This document shows positions 1-11,900 of a stretch of DNA of 64,000 nt, one piece after another. Position 1 is the stretch's first letter. Every line of letters begins with the position of its first letter. Origin of the DNA: Bombus terrestris. Taxonomy: Eukaryota; Arthropoda; Insecta; Hymenoptera; Apidae. The DNA lies in contig NC_063281.1 in assembly GCF_910591885.1 (NCBI RefSeq), positions 10,027,200-10,091,199 of the forward strand, in the 5' to 3' direction. The translations under genes were made by a program, and so were the position numbers. The notes beneath the pieces were generated by a model. The model saw only the letters and a program-made list of their open reading frames with translations. It made no database searches and had not been told where the DNA came from.

Positions 1-3000
1 AAAGAGGGTGAAAGAGGGCTCGTAGAGAGAAAGGAGAGTGGAAACAGGCAGAGGACGAGAGAAAAAAGGGTGAAAGGGGAAAAGAGAAGGTACAGAGAGA
101 CGCGGGAAAAAAGTGCGTGTACGGTGTGCAACATCCGACCCCTGTTCTCATCTCGCTTCCATATACGTTTCTCTCTGCGTCGTAGCGACGTGAGGGGTGG
201 AAGCCATCTGCATCGCGATGAATGCCACTAACCACCCTGCGAGCACCCCTGAAAAACCCCCTTCACCTTCGTTTCAACCCCCTGTACGAAACGGCCCAGC
301 CGGACCCGCGTGCCATGGGTTCTCAATTTGCGTCAGACGTATGCTTACTAATTTATGGATCATTTACGATCATTCGTATCGCTCTCTGTTTGATCTCTAT
401 CTCGAGTGGGCAATTTTGTAAAAGGATAAATTGGAATAATTAGTCTGGATTTTTATCGGTAGCAAATTATTACGAATAGTTGGGTATTAAAGAAATAGCA
501 GATGATAACGATGGCGGATTAGATTTTTCGGTTTTGTTATGGAATCCTGTACGAGATTTCTAGACAAAGTAAAAGAGCAGGTGACGTAAGAGCAGAGGAC
601 GGAGATTGATAAAAATGTGCGATAGCGATGAATTTGAATTTTTCTTTTTTTTCTTTGTCGATTATGTCATAGTTTGTGGATAGGCGGAGGTTTAATCGTT
701 TAACGATACTTTGAAGAAGTGAAGAAAAGAACAAGTAGGAAGATTTATGAGTGACAATAACGTTGGAAAGGGTGATAGGTTCATCTTTGTTCTCAGTGTT
801 CTCCGTCGCGTCTCGGGAAGCTTTATTACCGCAGGGTGATGATTTGCAAAATAAGCCCTTCTGTTCGTTTGACTTTCGCCAGCTTCCCAAAGTCGGCCAG
901 CTTTATCAAGTGTATGAATTAAATTGCCGTTTTATTACCCGTGGGGGAGCACGGTAAGGGCAACCACCCCCTTGGCTTCCTTCTCTCACGGGAGCAACAT
1001 TATTCAACGTTAAACTTTGAAAGTATCCTTAGTGTCTGGACGAAGGAATCTATGATCGTTAACGATGTCTGCACGTGATTTATTTGTAAAATTTTTATTC
1101 AAATCGAGGATAATTCTATCTGAAATTTACGTGATTAAACGTTAACGTTAACACGTATGTTCGTAATTTTAATATTGAAATTTGTATTGTTAAATTTTAA
1201 ACGGTAATTTCCAGGTGTAGTTTTTGTAGAAAATCGAACGAAACGCAGCATCGTCGAAGGAATATTTATCCTGCACTGGCGACTTCCGGAAACGCAACAC
1301 GATTTCCGCATTATGCCGAGTACGTAGCGACGACTGTTACGAATCGCTACTCTAAAATCCCCTGTTGGATTCTAAACACACCCTTTACATACTGTGGGTG
1401 GGTTTATGGGGTTTAAGGGGTTGGTGACACAGGGGGATTTCGGCTGATCGATTGTACGTCACTCGCTACGTTTCTTAGACCCTCAAGTTTTACGCTTCGC
1501 GCTTCTATCCACGAATATTTAAATGTGCTTCCTCGAAACCGACCCTCGACGAATCAATTATACACAGTGGACCGTAATTCGTGGTACAAAGGAAATCAAA
1601 GTGATTTTATAGCTGAAAATATGTAGTAAAAAAAAATGAAAAATATCAAATTGAGCTACAGGTTTCGTTTATTTTCCCCAAATTTATTCTCTTTCCTTGC
1701 TCGAATCCAAAATTCCTATCCGTTCCACGAGACTCAAAATATAAATTTCCTATTTATCGCACAATTTTGTTCCATAAAAGATACGTCGCACTTAAGAAAC
1801 TTGTAGCGTAACCTAGGTATCGTGTTTATCAGGGTTTTCAGTGGTTCGCGTATGGCAAACAAACACGCTTTCAACCCTTTCTCCAGTGTTTGCCTGTTTA
1901 TCGTTGAATTATAGACAAAGCTTGTTTCACATCGGCATCCCTCACGCGACATACTTAATCGCCCTATTTTGCTGTCGCACGCACACCACCGGTGCCATGT
2001 TAAAAAGAAAACGGTCTGTGAAAAGAGAAAGATGGCGTCGATCATCCGAGAGACCAGGGGTAAATTTGAAAAAGTCTCCGTACTTCCTCTTTCTTCTCCT
2101 TTCGTCCTTTGCTTCCTACTTTCTACGTCGTCGTCGTCGTCGTCGTCGTCATCGTCGACCGTGTTCCTGTCTCTGTCTGTCTTTCAGCTTAGCAAAACCC
2201 ACGGCAATCACGGCGGCTGCAATTTTTATGAAGTCCTCGTCGGGCCTTCGAGTTCTTGAATAATTCAGGGTCAAGCGGCGTGGGCGAAAATGGCGCTTGC
2301 GCGCGGCTCGGCTAGGTAATACACACTGAATTTTTTGGTCGAGCACGGTGAAAAACTCGCCCCGCTCGTGCGCGCCACTTGTGCGATGCTTGAACGGTCT
2401 ACCACTTTAATAATTTCGTGGTACGTCGAGTAGTTGCGAGGTGGAAATAAAATAGGGAACCACCCCCGAGTCGTTGCTGCGCCGAAAAAATTTTGTTCCC
2501 TCTGTCCTTCCTGCTGTTCGTCTCTGTCTTTTTCACCCGTGCTCGCCCCCTCGTCGAAAGAATACGTTGTTCGCTAATATTTTCCGGCGGATCAAAAAGC
2601 GAAAAATAAAAAAGGAAAAGTCTCGACCAGCCAGTCGAAGCGACATTATATAACGAACCTTCTAACGCTCGTTGAAAAATAATTATCTCTGAAGGATCGC
2701 CGGCTTTCCCGGCGTCTTTTCCTTCTCATTGTTTCGTACAACAGTCTCGATTAATCGTTGATCGCTAATTGTTTAGTGTTAATTGTTTAAATAACCGAGC
2801 TCGATAGGCTGCAGCTCGAAGGTGAATGAATTTCTCTCGTACGAGCGAGTTATGCTTGGCTCGATATCAAAACTGCAACTGGCTACGATCGAAAACGATG
2901 CTTTTCATAATATGTTAATTAACGGTTGGTGATCACAAAGAGTTAAATCAAGGAATAATACAGAAGCAATTGAGTAATTGTCTCAGAAAGTATAATTGGA

Positions 3001-3600
3001 GGAAGGATACGATATTTTGGAGGACGAGGGATATTCGCAATTACTGCTCGTAAGCAAACGAAAGGTATTGTAACATTTCTTGGCAAGTGACTATCACGGA
3101 AAACATTTTGAAATTCCATTTCAACGAGACAACGTCTGTCACGATCACATCGCTAGAACGTGAAACCGATCTGAAAATATGCGTAGAAGCTGCGATATAT
3201 TTTCTATTGAAGGATTTACAGTTGTGAGATCGTTACTATATGAATCTGGTTGAAAAGCTGTGCTACAACTGTGTGTCAACTTTAGAACAGACTTCATCGT
3301 ACCATACCATAAAGCGACAATATAAAATAATATAAACGTATAAAAAATTACCCCCGGCTCTACAATTAGATAAAATCCTGTTAAAAAATCATTTTCAACG
3401 ATGGTGTATAGTCTGCGACGAAAAGGAAAGCTGTACTTCTTACGAAAAATTTCCGAAACCTTCGATAAACGTAAAAATCAACGCGCGAAAGGGGTCAGAA
3501 GACACCCACTGGAGAACCAGAAACGTCACGATGACGATGCGAGCCTTCAGATAGGAAAAGATAAATGAAAATCGAGTTCGTCGACAAAAACCGATTGATC
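1..3600. other. Non-coding stretch, purine-rich at the left edge
   Basis: No gene is supported here. The first ~110 bases are almost pure A/G on the plus strand. The rest is AT-rich, with GC-richer patches around 1210-1460 and 2340-2560. A CGT microsatellite at 2126 sits inside open frames on both strands; their serine/arginine runs are translations of that repeat. A 12 bp palindrome of overlapping AACGTT units lies at 1138-1149. Intergenic or intronic DNA is the most likely reading. Confidence 0.6.
2126..2157. repeat. CGT trinucleotide microsatellite
   Basis: About eight uninterrupted CGT units run from 2126 to 2150, continued by an interrupted copy (ATCGTCG) to 2157. Both strands read through it as Ser, Arg or Asp/Glu runs, which creates spurious open frames at 1841-2346. 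Confidence 0.9.
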
Positions 3601-5720
3601 CCGAAAGGCAGAGGAAAAGAGAGAGAGAGAGAATTGTTGTAAAGGGGGTGAGATTGGGAGGACAGGTCGTAGGTGAGGCTTCGAGGTTGCTTCGAGGACG
3701 GTGGACATCGATCAGGGAAACGTCGTAAGGACGGACGTCCTTTCGTCCTGCGGAGGGGTTGATGGATGCGAGATTACAGCGGCGGGGACACTCGTTGACA
3801 CCCCATGATGTATCACCCGCAGCCTCCAGCTAGTAGCTCGGCTACTTACCACCCGGAATGGGTTTGCAGGCCTTCCACCAGAACGAAAAAGAGAAGTCGT
3901 TCCCTCGGCGTGCTCCGCCTCCACGCCCTCTTTCCTTTCTTTTTTCTTTTTTTCGTCGGCCGTCCGCGTAGCGAATTAATCCCACCCCGAGTCGATTTTA
4001 ATCTTAATCGCTCTTCGCTGTCAGTCAGGTGTATTCGCGGTGTAATAAATACTAATATAAACGTGGTATTTACGTGGTATTTTAGTTTTGAGTAACCGAT
4101 ACGAAAATCGAATCGTTAATTTAATAATTTAAACTCATTGCAGTAGACTGCGGATGTTTATGCAGTTACGGGCGTGGAAATACGTAGAATTCATGTACGC
4201 GATATGCAAAAATATATAGCGCTATACCATCTTGCCGCATACAGTGGCAAACCCTTGGAAAATGTCTCTGTCGAATACGAAGAAAAATGACGATGCAAAT
4301 TTACAAGTAACAAGACAATTTCCGTTTGCTGTGCAGATTTTTCATACGGCTAACTTCGAGCTAGAAGCTGTCCAAACTTAGGAAACGCTGAAAGAAACGG
4401 AATTAAGGAATACGTGTTCGTATTCGAAATAAATAGTCGAAAATCGGACGCTTTTCCATTAAACACAGATAAGTTTGGGAAAGTTTAGAGTCAAGTACGC
4501 GTCTCTGAGATTCGCGACAGTCGCAGTGACGTGCGTTAGAGAAAAACGTCGCGTAAAAATATTGCGGATTCCGACTGATCTTTCCACACGTACTGGATAG
4601 ATATCTAAAGTGCGTCTACTATGAGAATGAGTGTTCGGACGATCGATCGAGATATCTGTAGCGAATGGAGAACAAGTTCCACTATGTGTTCGACGATTAT
4701 CACGCGTGCCACCGCATTGAGATTTAGCTGTACGCGATAAGAACGTATATTACGTATATGTCTGTAAGAATGCGATATACAGCACTAGAATATTACTACA
4801 ATATTTCCTGAATAAAGCAGACATGCATTTAATCGCGCTCGTAAAAACATAAATCTCCAGTAACTTCCAGGATCGTCAAAGTCAACCGCGAGAACAAATC
4901 GCGATATAATTCAACGATCGGGTTGCTTCTCCCTCGGAGCATCCACGCGCGCACCCACCGCGACCTCGTACGGAAATATTCGACGATAGGAAAGAGGGTG
5001 GTGGGTGTGGAACGGCTCGGAAACAGGAGAACGGGGCGAAACGAGAAAAAGAAGGACAGGATAGAGGGTAGCGTAGATAAGTCGGGGGTTGTCGGGGCAT
5101 CTGCTTTCTTTCGTGCTTCCGGCCATCTTCTGCCACCCCTTTCGTCCTTCTTTTTCGGGGTGGAAACGGCTCCGATCCATTCTCGTGAAGACGTTGTATC
5201 GGGCCAACACATTGAGGCCCTTGTGCATGCAGGGATAGGAAGAGCGCGAGCGGGTTTGTGGACAGCGAGAAAGAAGAGAAAAAGAGGGAGAATAAGCGTG
5301 TGGGTGGAGGAGGGCGAGAAGAAGAACGTGCTGAATAGAAGATTGGAACTCTTTCTGCGGTGACGGCGCTTCTTCCGGCGGGGTGGCTGATAGTGCCGGC
5401 TATTTCCGGTGGCCACCGTGACATTGCTATCACCGAGCTACGTCTACTATACCCCCGAGGCCATCCGCGTTAAACGTCCTCTCCTCGAAGGCTCGCGTGT
5501 ACCACCACCCTTTTGACCACCCTCTTGTACGTATTTTTGCATGGGCGGATTTTTGCCCGAGTTTCTTGCCACATCTTCGCGTCCTGAATTCTGGACACCT
5601 CTCGCCGCACGAGACTTCCTCGATGGTGTCGTTGCCGAGTTTCTTTGTATCGTGTACTTTCTTATTCTTTTTTTTTTCTTTTTTTTTCGTGCATTTTTTT
5701 GTTTCACAAATCGTCGACGT
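3601..5720. other. GC-richer block with low-complexity tracts, no recognised gene
   Basis: CpG-rich DNA flanked by AT-rich DNA. Frames of 146-195 codons are open on both strands over 4829-5433 at once. That pattern comes from locally low stop-codon density, and their residues (runs of R, K, S, P, F) follow the purine/pyrimidine tracts. A strong minus-strand splice-donor match (GGTAAGTAG) occurs at 3842-3850, but no conserved exon is visible next to it. A pyrimidine tract rich in T runs fills 5640-5705. This could hold a promoter or untranslated exon; I cannot show it. Confidence 0.5.
3619..3632. repeat. Short GA dinucleotide run
   Basis: About seven GA units precede a purine-rich, G-rich stretch (3640-3720). 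This is the first of a series of GA tracts spread over the window. Confidence 0.8.
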
Positions 5721-8700
5721 TGGTTTATCTCACGGAAGATTCGAGCAGGAGATAGACGTGTACATGTATATGTGTTAAAGATAGGTGTATATATACATAT
5801 ATATATATTTATTCAAGGTAGAAGAGATCGACGTAATGGAAATTCTTGTTGATAGATTTCGACGTTCGTTTCCATATCGCACGACAAAAGGATTTTTCGT
5901 ATGGAAATTTAAACGCAATCAATGGATAGATATACAGAGCCGGTGGAATCCAAGTGCGAGATAAGGACGTTTACCAACGTTGCAATTGATCGCGAGAAAA
6001 GATAGAGATATCGCGATGTCCGTATATCCACTGACACTGGCTGTACTTCGCGGCTTATCGGTTATCGCATATCGAGCGCCCTGCAGTCCAATGAGCTCTC
6101 AGACATATCGTAAGCCAACCGAACATCGACCCTTCGATTATGTCAGTTTATCATCGGTGTTACACGGACAAAGGAGATCGCCTCGACACGTCGCGACGAG
6201 TAACACACTCTTGGACAATCTTCCCGCCTCTCGAAACACTCTGATCCGAAATTCGAATTTCCAATCCATCAAAGAGTAAATATTTCAGACACGTCGTATT
6301 GTCGATACTTGAAATATAAAAAGAGAATATGACAGATATGTTGTTTCATATTCTTTTCCTGATGTTTATATCAAAGTAGACAGTTCGAATGATCTTCTAT
6401 TTTATTTAAAAAGGAATCAAGTAAACCAGAAAATTATCAAAGAAACGTCTATTTTATTTCTTTAATAGCTTCGTTACTTTTGATGTACAAAATAAAACCA
6501 GTACACTGAGTAATGCCACCTTTCATCACGCTATTAATTTGTCAAAATCGTTATTCGATTCTCTTTGCCACAAACGTGCTCGTTACCACCCGATACTTTC
6601 TTATGTAACTGTTTGTGATTTTACAAGACCCAGTAATTAGCCACTTCCAAAACTTATTAAGAAATTTTGACGAAAGATTCCCAGATAATGGCCTTCATGC
6701 CTTCACATTAAAAGAACCTGAGTTTTACAGCCCTTATGGGGATTAAGTAGGTTTATAGACTAGCAGCTGTGTGAATAATCTTAAGTAAATGAAGTGTGAA
6801 TATTTTATATCCAAATATACGCTATGCCGTACCTACCTAGACATACGTGCTTATGTAAAAACATCTATTAGTGTCAGGTAATTTTAGCCAGGATTTTTCA
6901 ATTTTCAATTTTATCACGCTTCGTAGTAATCTTGGTAACATCTGTCTTTAGAGAGATCCCTACGTTGGCTGTCCTTTACTTGGTTACCTAATAGCATTTT
7001 CCTTACTATTATATTTTCAGTAATTCTTTTTATGGCCTTAGCGTTAACGTTTTATTTTTCTTTCGCATTTATGAATCTTCTATTTACTTGTAGCGTTACT
7101 GTTTATAAAGATAGCTATCTGTTTTGCGCCGACACCTTTTATGGTATTTGCTACCTGAATCAAATAACCATATGGTAAGATTTATTGATGGATGTATTTA
7201 TTTCCTTGCCGCATTGAAAACACACGATATTTTCTCGTCATTATATCGAATTAATTAATAGTATTTCGTAACATATAAATTTAATTATTCCGTGTTGAAG
7301 TGATCACCACTTCTACGAAAACTCTACATCCGGTCTTTTTTAGTTTTCTCAAGCGCTGAAGCCATCGACAGCATATAAAGACTAGCATGAAGGCAGACCA
7401 TAAACAGTAGACAGGCAACAACAGTTATTATTACACTTCTCTATTAAATATATATATATATTTTGTACCTTACACTTTATCCACGCTTTTTCTCTCTTTA
7501 TACATCTAATAATCTCAACATTCCGTACGGAGATTGAACTTTAAAACGTTGAAGTTTCATCTAACTCGATCAGTTTCGTAGATTGAAAATTACACGATGC
7601 AAATATTTCTCCAGTTTATTCCATATTATCCATCTCATTTAGTTTAATTCCATTATCTATGTCATCTTTCTGCAACGAATAAACTTATAGAATCAAGCGA
7701 TTTGTTATCTAAGAATCGAAAATTAATGGTGTACTTATTTAACGAAATCAACCAACAAGAAGCAGAGTTGATTAATTTGCTTTCTATGAGCTTGATATAT
7801 CGTAACCTGTTAAATCACGAATTACCAAGTTACGACAAAGCAGCAAGATGTTCAAAAAGATTCATTAACACGGCGATACTTTGAATACTTCTTTTTACGA
7901 TACGAACAGTCACGTCGATGCACGAAATTGTTTTCAACTACGATTGGATGACGATGCGGCAGGCATGCAGGCATTCTCAGATTCGCGCTTCGTATTTAGC
8001 CGGAATTCAATGACGTCGAGGGGTGGCTTCCAGCACGCTGATTCATAAGAGGCCAGCACACGATTAGCCGCTGTTTGGATCCATTTAGCATTCGACCGGC
8101 CATTAAGGACCGGTCGATACACCGGAATCGTTGAACTTGCAATCGAGACACTGCTGTCCTTCAATAGACTCGTCTCTCGGCTCGGTAATGCCTCTGTGGC
8201 CGAGCCCTTTCATTCGACACTTTCGATAATCCGGTCAGGAATTCCGTCGCGTCAAAAGTGAAAGACAAATTGGGAATTGATCGTGCCCGTCCCTTGTCCC
8301 TTCGATCTATCGCGATCTTCTAAACCTTCATCGATATCTCTGCCTCTTCTCACGGAATAAAGCGATGAAACAGAACAAAAACGGGTTAAAAAGGCTAAAA
8401 AGAAAGGATTATTTCTGTTTCTCGATACCCATTCTCAAGTTCTCAGTTCACAATGGAAATCACGATTCTGAATGGACCTGAAAATTGTTTACTTTCCACT
8501 TTTTTTTCCTTGATAGCCAACGAAGTGAGAATGGTAGTCATTCTACAGGCGACACGTTTTATCCTGAATTCGTTCAATGGTCGTGTTAACGAGTTACGAT
8601 TGAACACGGTGGCGCCCTACCAGAGACATTCTTCTTGCCGTAGCTGTCGACCGATCGCATGTCCGCCTTTGTCTCTCGAACCGCCATCTTTCGATCTTTT

Positions 8701-10010
8701 TCACCCTTCGAACTAGAGCAGAGGAATTGCCGCGCGACTGCAGGTAATTTCAGGTACCAAGGGGAAGTAATACGACACCGCTATCGAAAGCATTTCACTT
8801 TTTCTTTTCTTTTCTTCTCTTTCTTCTCTTCAGCTTCTTCATCCTCCTCGTTACTCTTCTTCTTCGTCCTTAATTCCAGGGATTCACCCTCTGTACACGG
8901 TAGAGTTTCGGTTCGTCGACCCCTCCATCTAAGAATCCAAGAGACTGTTCCCGATTGCTCGTTATTTCGACAAAAAAGAGAAACCAGATGAGACAAAGAC
9001 GGTGGAAACGAAGGCGATCCGATATTTTCACCGGTTTCACATAGAACGGCGAGCTCTTTTCTACGGCCGCGTGCAAAGCCGCGGGAGACCTTTCGTGGAA
9101 AATGCGAGAACCTGTGGGAAATTGTGAATGGAGCCGACATCCTACCTGATCGCGGAGATACCAGGAAACGCGGTCTTTCAGTTGCCATGGAATTTATTAC
9201 AAGAATTCGAACGAAGATTCAAATGAATTCTCTACAGCGAAAGGGAATAAATCCAATTTACACTTTTCCAGCTCGAGAACGTTTGTTGTCTAATTATTGA
9301 CGGTAACTTTCAAAATGCAGAAATATAGAATATAGAATATTCGAACGAGGAGTTTCTTATAGTAATTTCTACGTAAAACAATTTTTGTAGTTACAAATCA
9401 CGAAAATATAAAATTGCGCGAATGTCTCTCTACTAGCGTTCACCGATGTTATCCAAATTTTCCATTTGATAAAATTTGTTTGCATCGTGGTCGTGCTGTC
9501 AAATTAATTTAAATCCTATTGCCTGCCAGGATCTAAAAATTCTTTCACGGAATCTACAACCTTCTATCTCGAGTCTTACGCGACCCAAAATTTTCATCGT
9601 AGTTTAGACGTTCTTGAAGAAGTTTACGAGGTATAATACAGAAGGAAGTAGGTAGCACGAGGATAAATACAAGCAGGTTATCGATGATCTCGACGCAAGG
9701 AGAGGTCGAAATGAATGGTGGCGAGGAATTTCATTCACGATCTCGCAGCGGTCATCTCGAAAGGACATCTCTGAACTATGTTATCCGAGACCAGGCTGTA
9801 GAACGAGGAAATAATCATGGAAGAAATGGATTCTCGAGTTTCGCCAGGATCTCGTCGCTTCCTACTGAAAGAGAACACCCTGTGGATCACGAAGCGTGTG
9901 GAGAACGATGTTAAAGATGTACATGGCAGATCATTTTATCTTGAATTTTTGCCAGATAGCAGAGTAGCTTAATGAACGAGTGATTGAACGAATTTGATCT
10001 TTCATAACAG
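5721..10010. other. AT-rich non-coding stretch
   Basis: Mostly AT-rich DNA with frequent stops in all frames. A TA/TG-rich segment lies at 5756-5812 and a short TA run near 7447-7462. GC-richer islands at 7930-8330 and 8600-9190 contain short open frames on both strands with no recognisable protein. An ATG-started frame at 9684-9914 (76 codons) sits just upstream of the candidate exon at 10011 but stops before it and matches no family I know. Confidence 0.6.
5788..5812. repeat. TA-rich dinucleotide repeat
   Basis: Alternating TA with one ACAT interruption, in an AT-rich context. Likely length-variable. Confidence 0.75.
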
Positions 10011-10068
10011 AGAATTGCGTTTAAAGGCTATTACGAGAAGAAAACTAATTTAGGTCGAAAAGGTCCAG
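10011..10068 (+). other. Candidate small exon (58 nt), unproven
   Basis: A pyrimidine-containing acceptor ending TTCATAACAG at 10010 is followed 58 bases later by CAG|GTAAGA at 10066-10074, which fits the metazoan 5' splice consensus very well. Only one of the three plus-strand frames is open throughout; it encodes about 19 residues (RIAFKGYYEKKTNLGRKGP). The other two frames hit stops. I do not recognise the peptide. A 58 nt frame stays open by chance fairly often, so the donor is the main evidence. Alternatives are a cryptic splice site or an untranslated exon. Confidence 0.15.
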
Positions 10069-10323
10069 GTAAGAATTCCAAATTTTCTAAATAACCAGTC
10101 AATTGCAGTCAATTGCATTTCGTAGAAATGGGCACATTTTATTACTTTCATTTACCGAGGTACCAAAAATAGATACGAAGTCATAAACATGAATACCCCA
10201 GGGCACCCGTATTTCATGTCATGGTAATAAGAAACCTTTTGCAGATTAGTTTTCTCTCTCCGGTACTGTTTATTGCATGAATTGCTCTAGCAAATTTAAA
10301 CGGAGAAGAAAAATTTATATTTA

Positions 10324-10544
10324 TTAGGTTATCCGAAAAGTTTCTTTTGATTTATGACGATATAATAAACGCACAAACTTTTTTTTTTCTTTTATATTAT
10401 TTTGTCGAATTACGTACGATCCATTCTGTTCTGTCGAGATAAACACCGCGACATTTCACAGACTTGGTTTTACATTTGTACGAAGGTGCATGAAGGTTGT
10501 AAGAAACACGTTTGCGAAAGAAAGATACTTTCCGGACAATCTAA
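10324..10544. mobile_element. Mariner-type MITE, copy 1 (221 bp)
   Basis: A short non-autonomous DNA transposon. The left terminus begins TTAGGTTATCCGAAAAGTTT. The right terminus is its diverged reverse complement, ending CCGGACAATCTAA. Both ends are flanked by TA (10322-10323 and 10545-10546), the target duplication of Tc1/mariner elements. The interior is AT-rich with a poly-T run and encodes no transposase I can see, so it would have depended on a transposase from elsewhere. A second copy lies at 14811. The two share a long interior segment (around GTCGAATTACGTACGATCCA and GTTTGCGAAAGAAA), which defines the family. Confidence 0.8.
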
Positions 10545-11750
10545 TATATAAGTCGCAAACGATTGTTAATATACAGGTACTATAATATATTATAAAAATA
10601 AATTACAGCAAGTTACGTGTAATCCATGTCATAGCTTGAGCTACACGATTCTCTAGCGACCATTACTTGTAACAACTTCGCAATTGCGCGAAAATTCCTC
10701 TTGTCTATATAAGTACATGGTACACACATGAAATTTCTAGCATAGGCTGTTCAGAGCACTATGTGTTACGAAAATCCGAAATTCTTCGAGTACAGTCAAT
10801 AACATCACGTCACGTACTTTTCTCGCCAAATTTCTCTGGCAGAAGAATACTCTTCCGTAACGTACAAGGATTAACCGAGCGATCTGCTGGAAGATTGAAA
10901 AATCTAGCTAGAGAGAACGTGGTCCACGTGAGAGGTAGCGACCGAAAATCTGCGAAGCATGCGTCTGCAAGCGTTGCAACCCTAGTGCAACGAGTTAACG
11001 ATTTTTCTCCCCACCCAGCAAAACGGAAACGAGTTCGGAACGAGTTCGAGGCCCGCGTCGACAGGTTCGTTATCGCGGTGGACTCTTTGTTTGCCAAGCG
11101 GTTATTCTTACTCGCGCGACTCTCTCGCTCTTTTTTCATCTACCGGTTCTACGCTGTTCCTTCGCAAACAGCCTCGTGCACGCTCCTCTCCGCTCGTTCT
11201 CGGTCTTGAATAGGTGTGCCACGCCGCAGGACACCAGCAGCCGGCCAGGACACAGGTGACACTGGTGACGATCCGCTCGTCCGCGGATGAGATCTCTTCT
11301 ACTCTCAGCTCGTCAGGACGACAGGATTAGTCTCATTAACTCTTGTAGGACACCCTCCTTTCCCACGCGTCGCTCTTTGCCATGGTTTCTTTTTTCTCTC
11401 AATGCGAACAGGGTAGCAATGGTTGTTGACCATAAATTCTCATTTTTTCCAACATATGCGTGCCTCTTTTTTTTTAGGCAGATGACATGATCGTGGGTAT
11501 TTATGCATGTATAATGTCGTATTAGGGTATGCCTGTGTGTCTGTATCTTCCGCATACATTTTTCTTGCGTGGAGATACCGTGATCGCGATATTTATGTAT
11601 AATTATCGTATCGTAATTATGTTAGAGGATGCAGATTATATCGTGATTATATTAGAAGATATAGATTACCTATACTTTCTAAGATAATTACAATGCAATA
11701 GTTATACGTGCTCAAATATCACGAACCGCACAAGAGGAGCATATCTATTA

Positions 11751-11900
11751 GGTTGGAAACTAATGTCAAAAGTATGTTGGTACAGGCGCACATAGATACG
11801 TCGAAGATACAGAAGATGAAGACAATCTGTATCTTCTAACGTGATTTCGCTTTCCTTTTTAGAAATCGACAAGAGTGAGTTGGGAATGTGCATAGAAGGA
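11751..11900. mobile_element. Possible mariner terminal fragment
   Basis: The string TTAGGTTGGAAACTAA near 11751 resembles the TTAGGTTGGCAACTAA end of irritans-type mariners, preceded by TA. No matching right end or transposase remnant was found nearby, so the boundary on the right is arbitrary. Could be chance. Confidence 0.3.

Noticed and set aside
3712..3924. Minus-strand peptide ending at a strong donor (GGTAAGTAG) as a first coding exon
   Set aside because: The apparent start codon is GTG, not ATG, so the first-exon reading fails; only the donor-like site remains.
4829..5433. Overlapping 146-195 codon frames on both strands
   Set aside because: Simultaneous openness on both strands reflects CpG-rich, stop-poor DNA; sequences are low in complexity.
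10700..10755. TATA box (TATATAAG) with downstream TCAG initiator
   Set aside because: The spacing of about 43 bp is too long for a canonical core promoter, and no transcript start is suggested.
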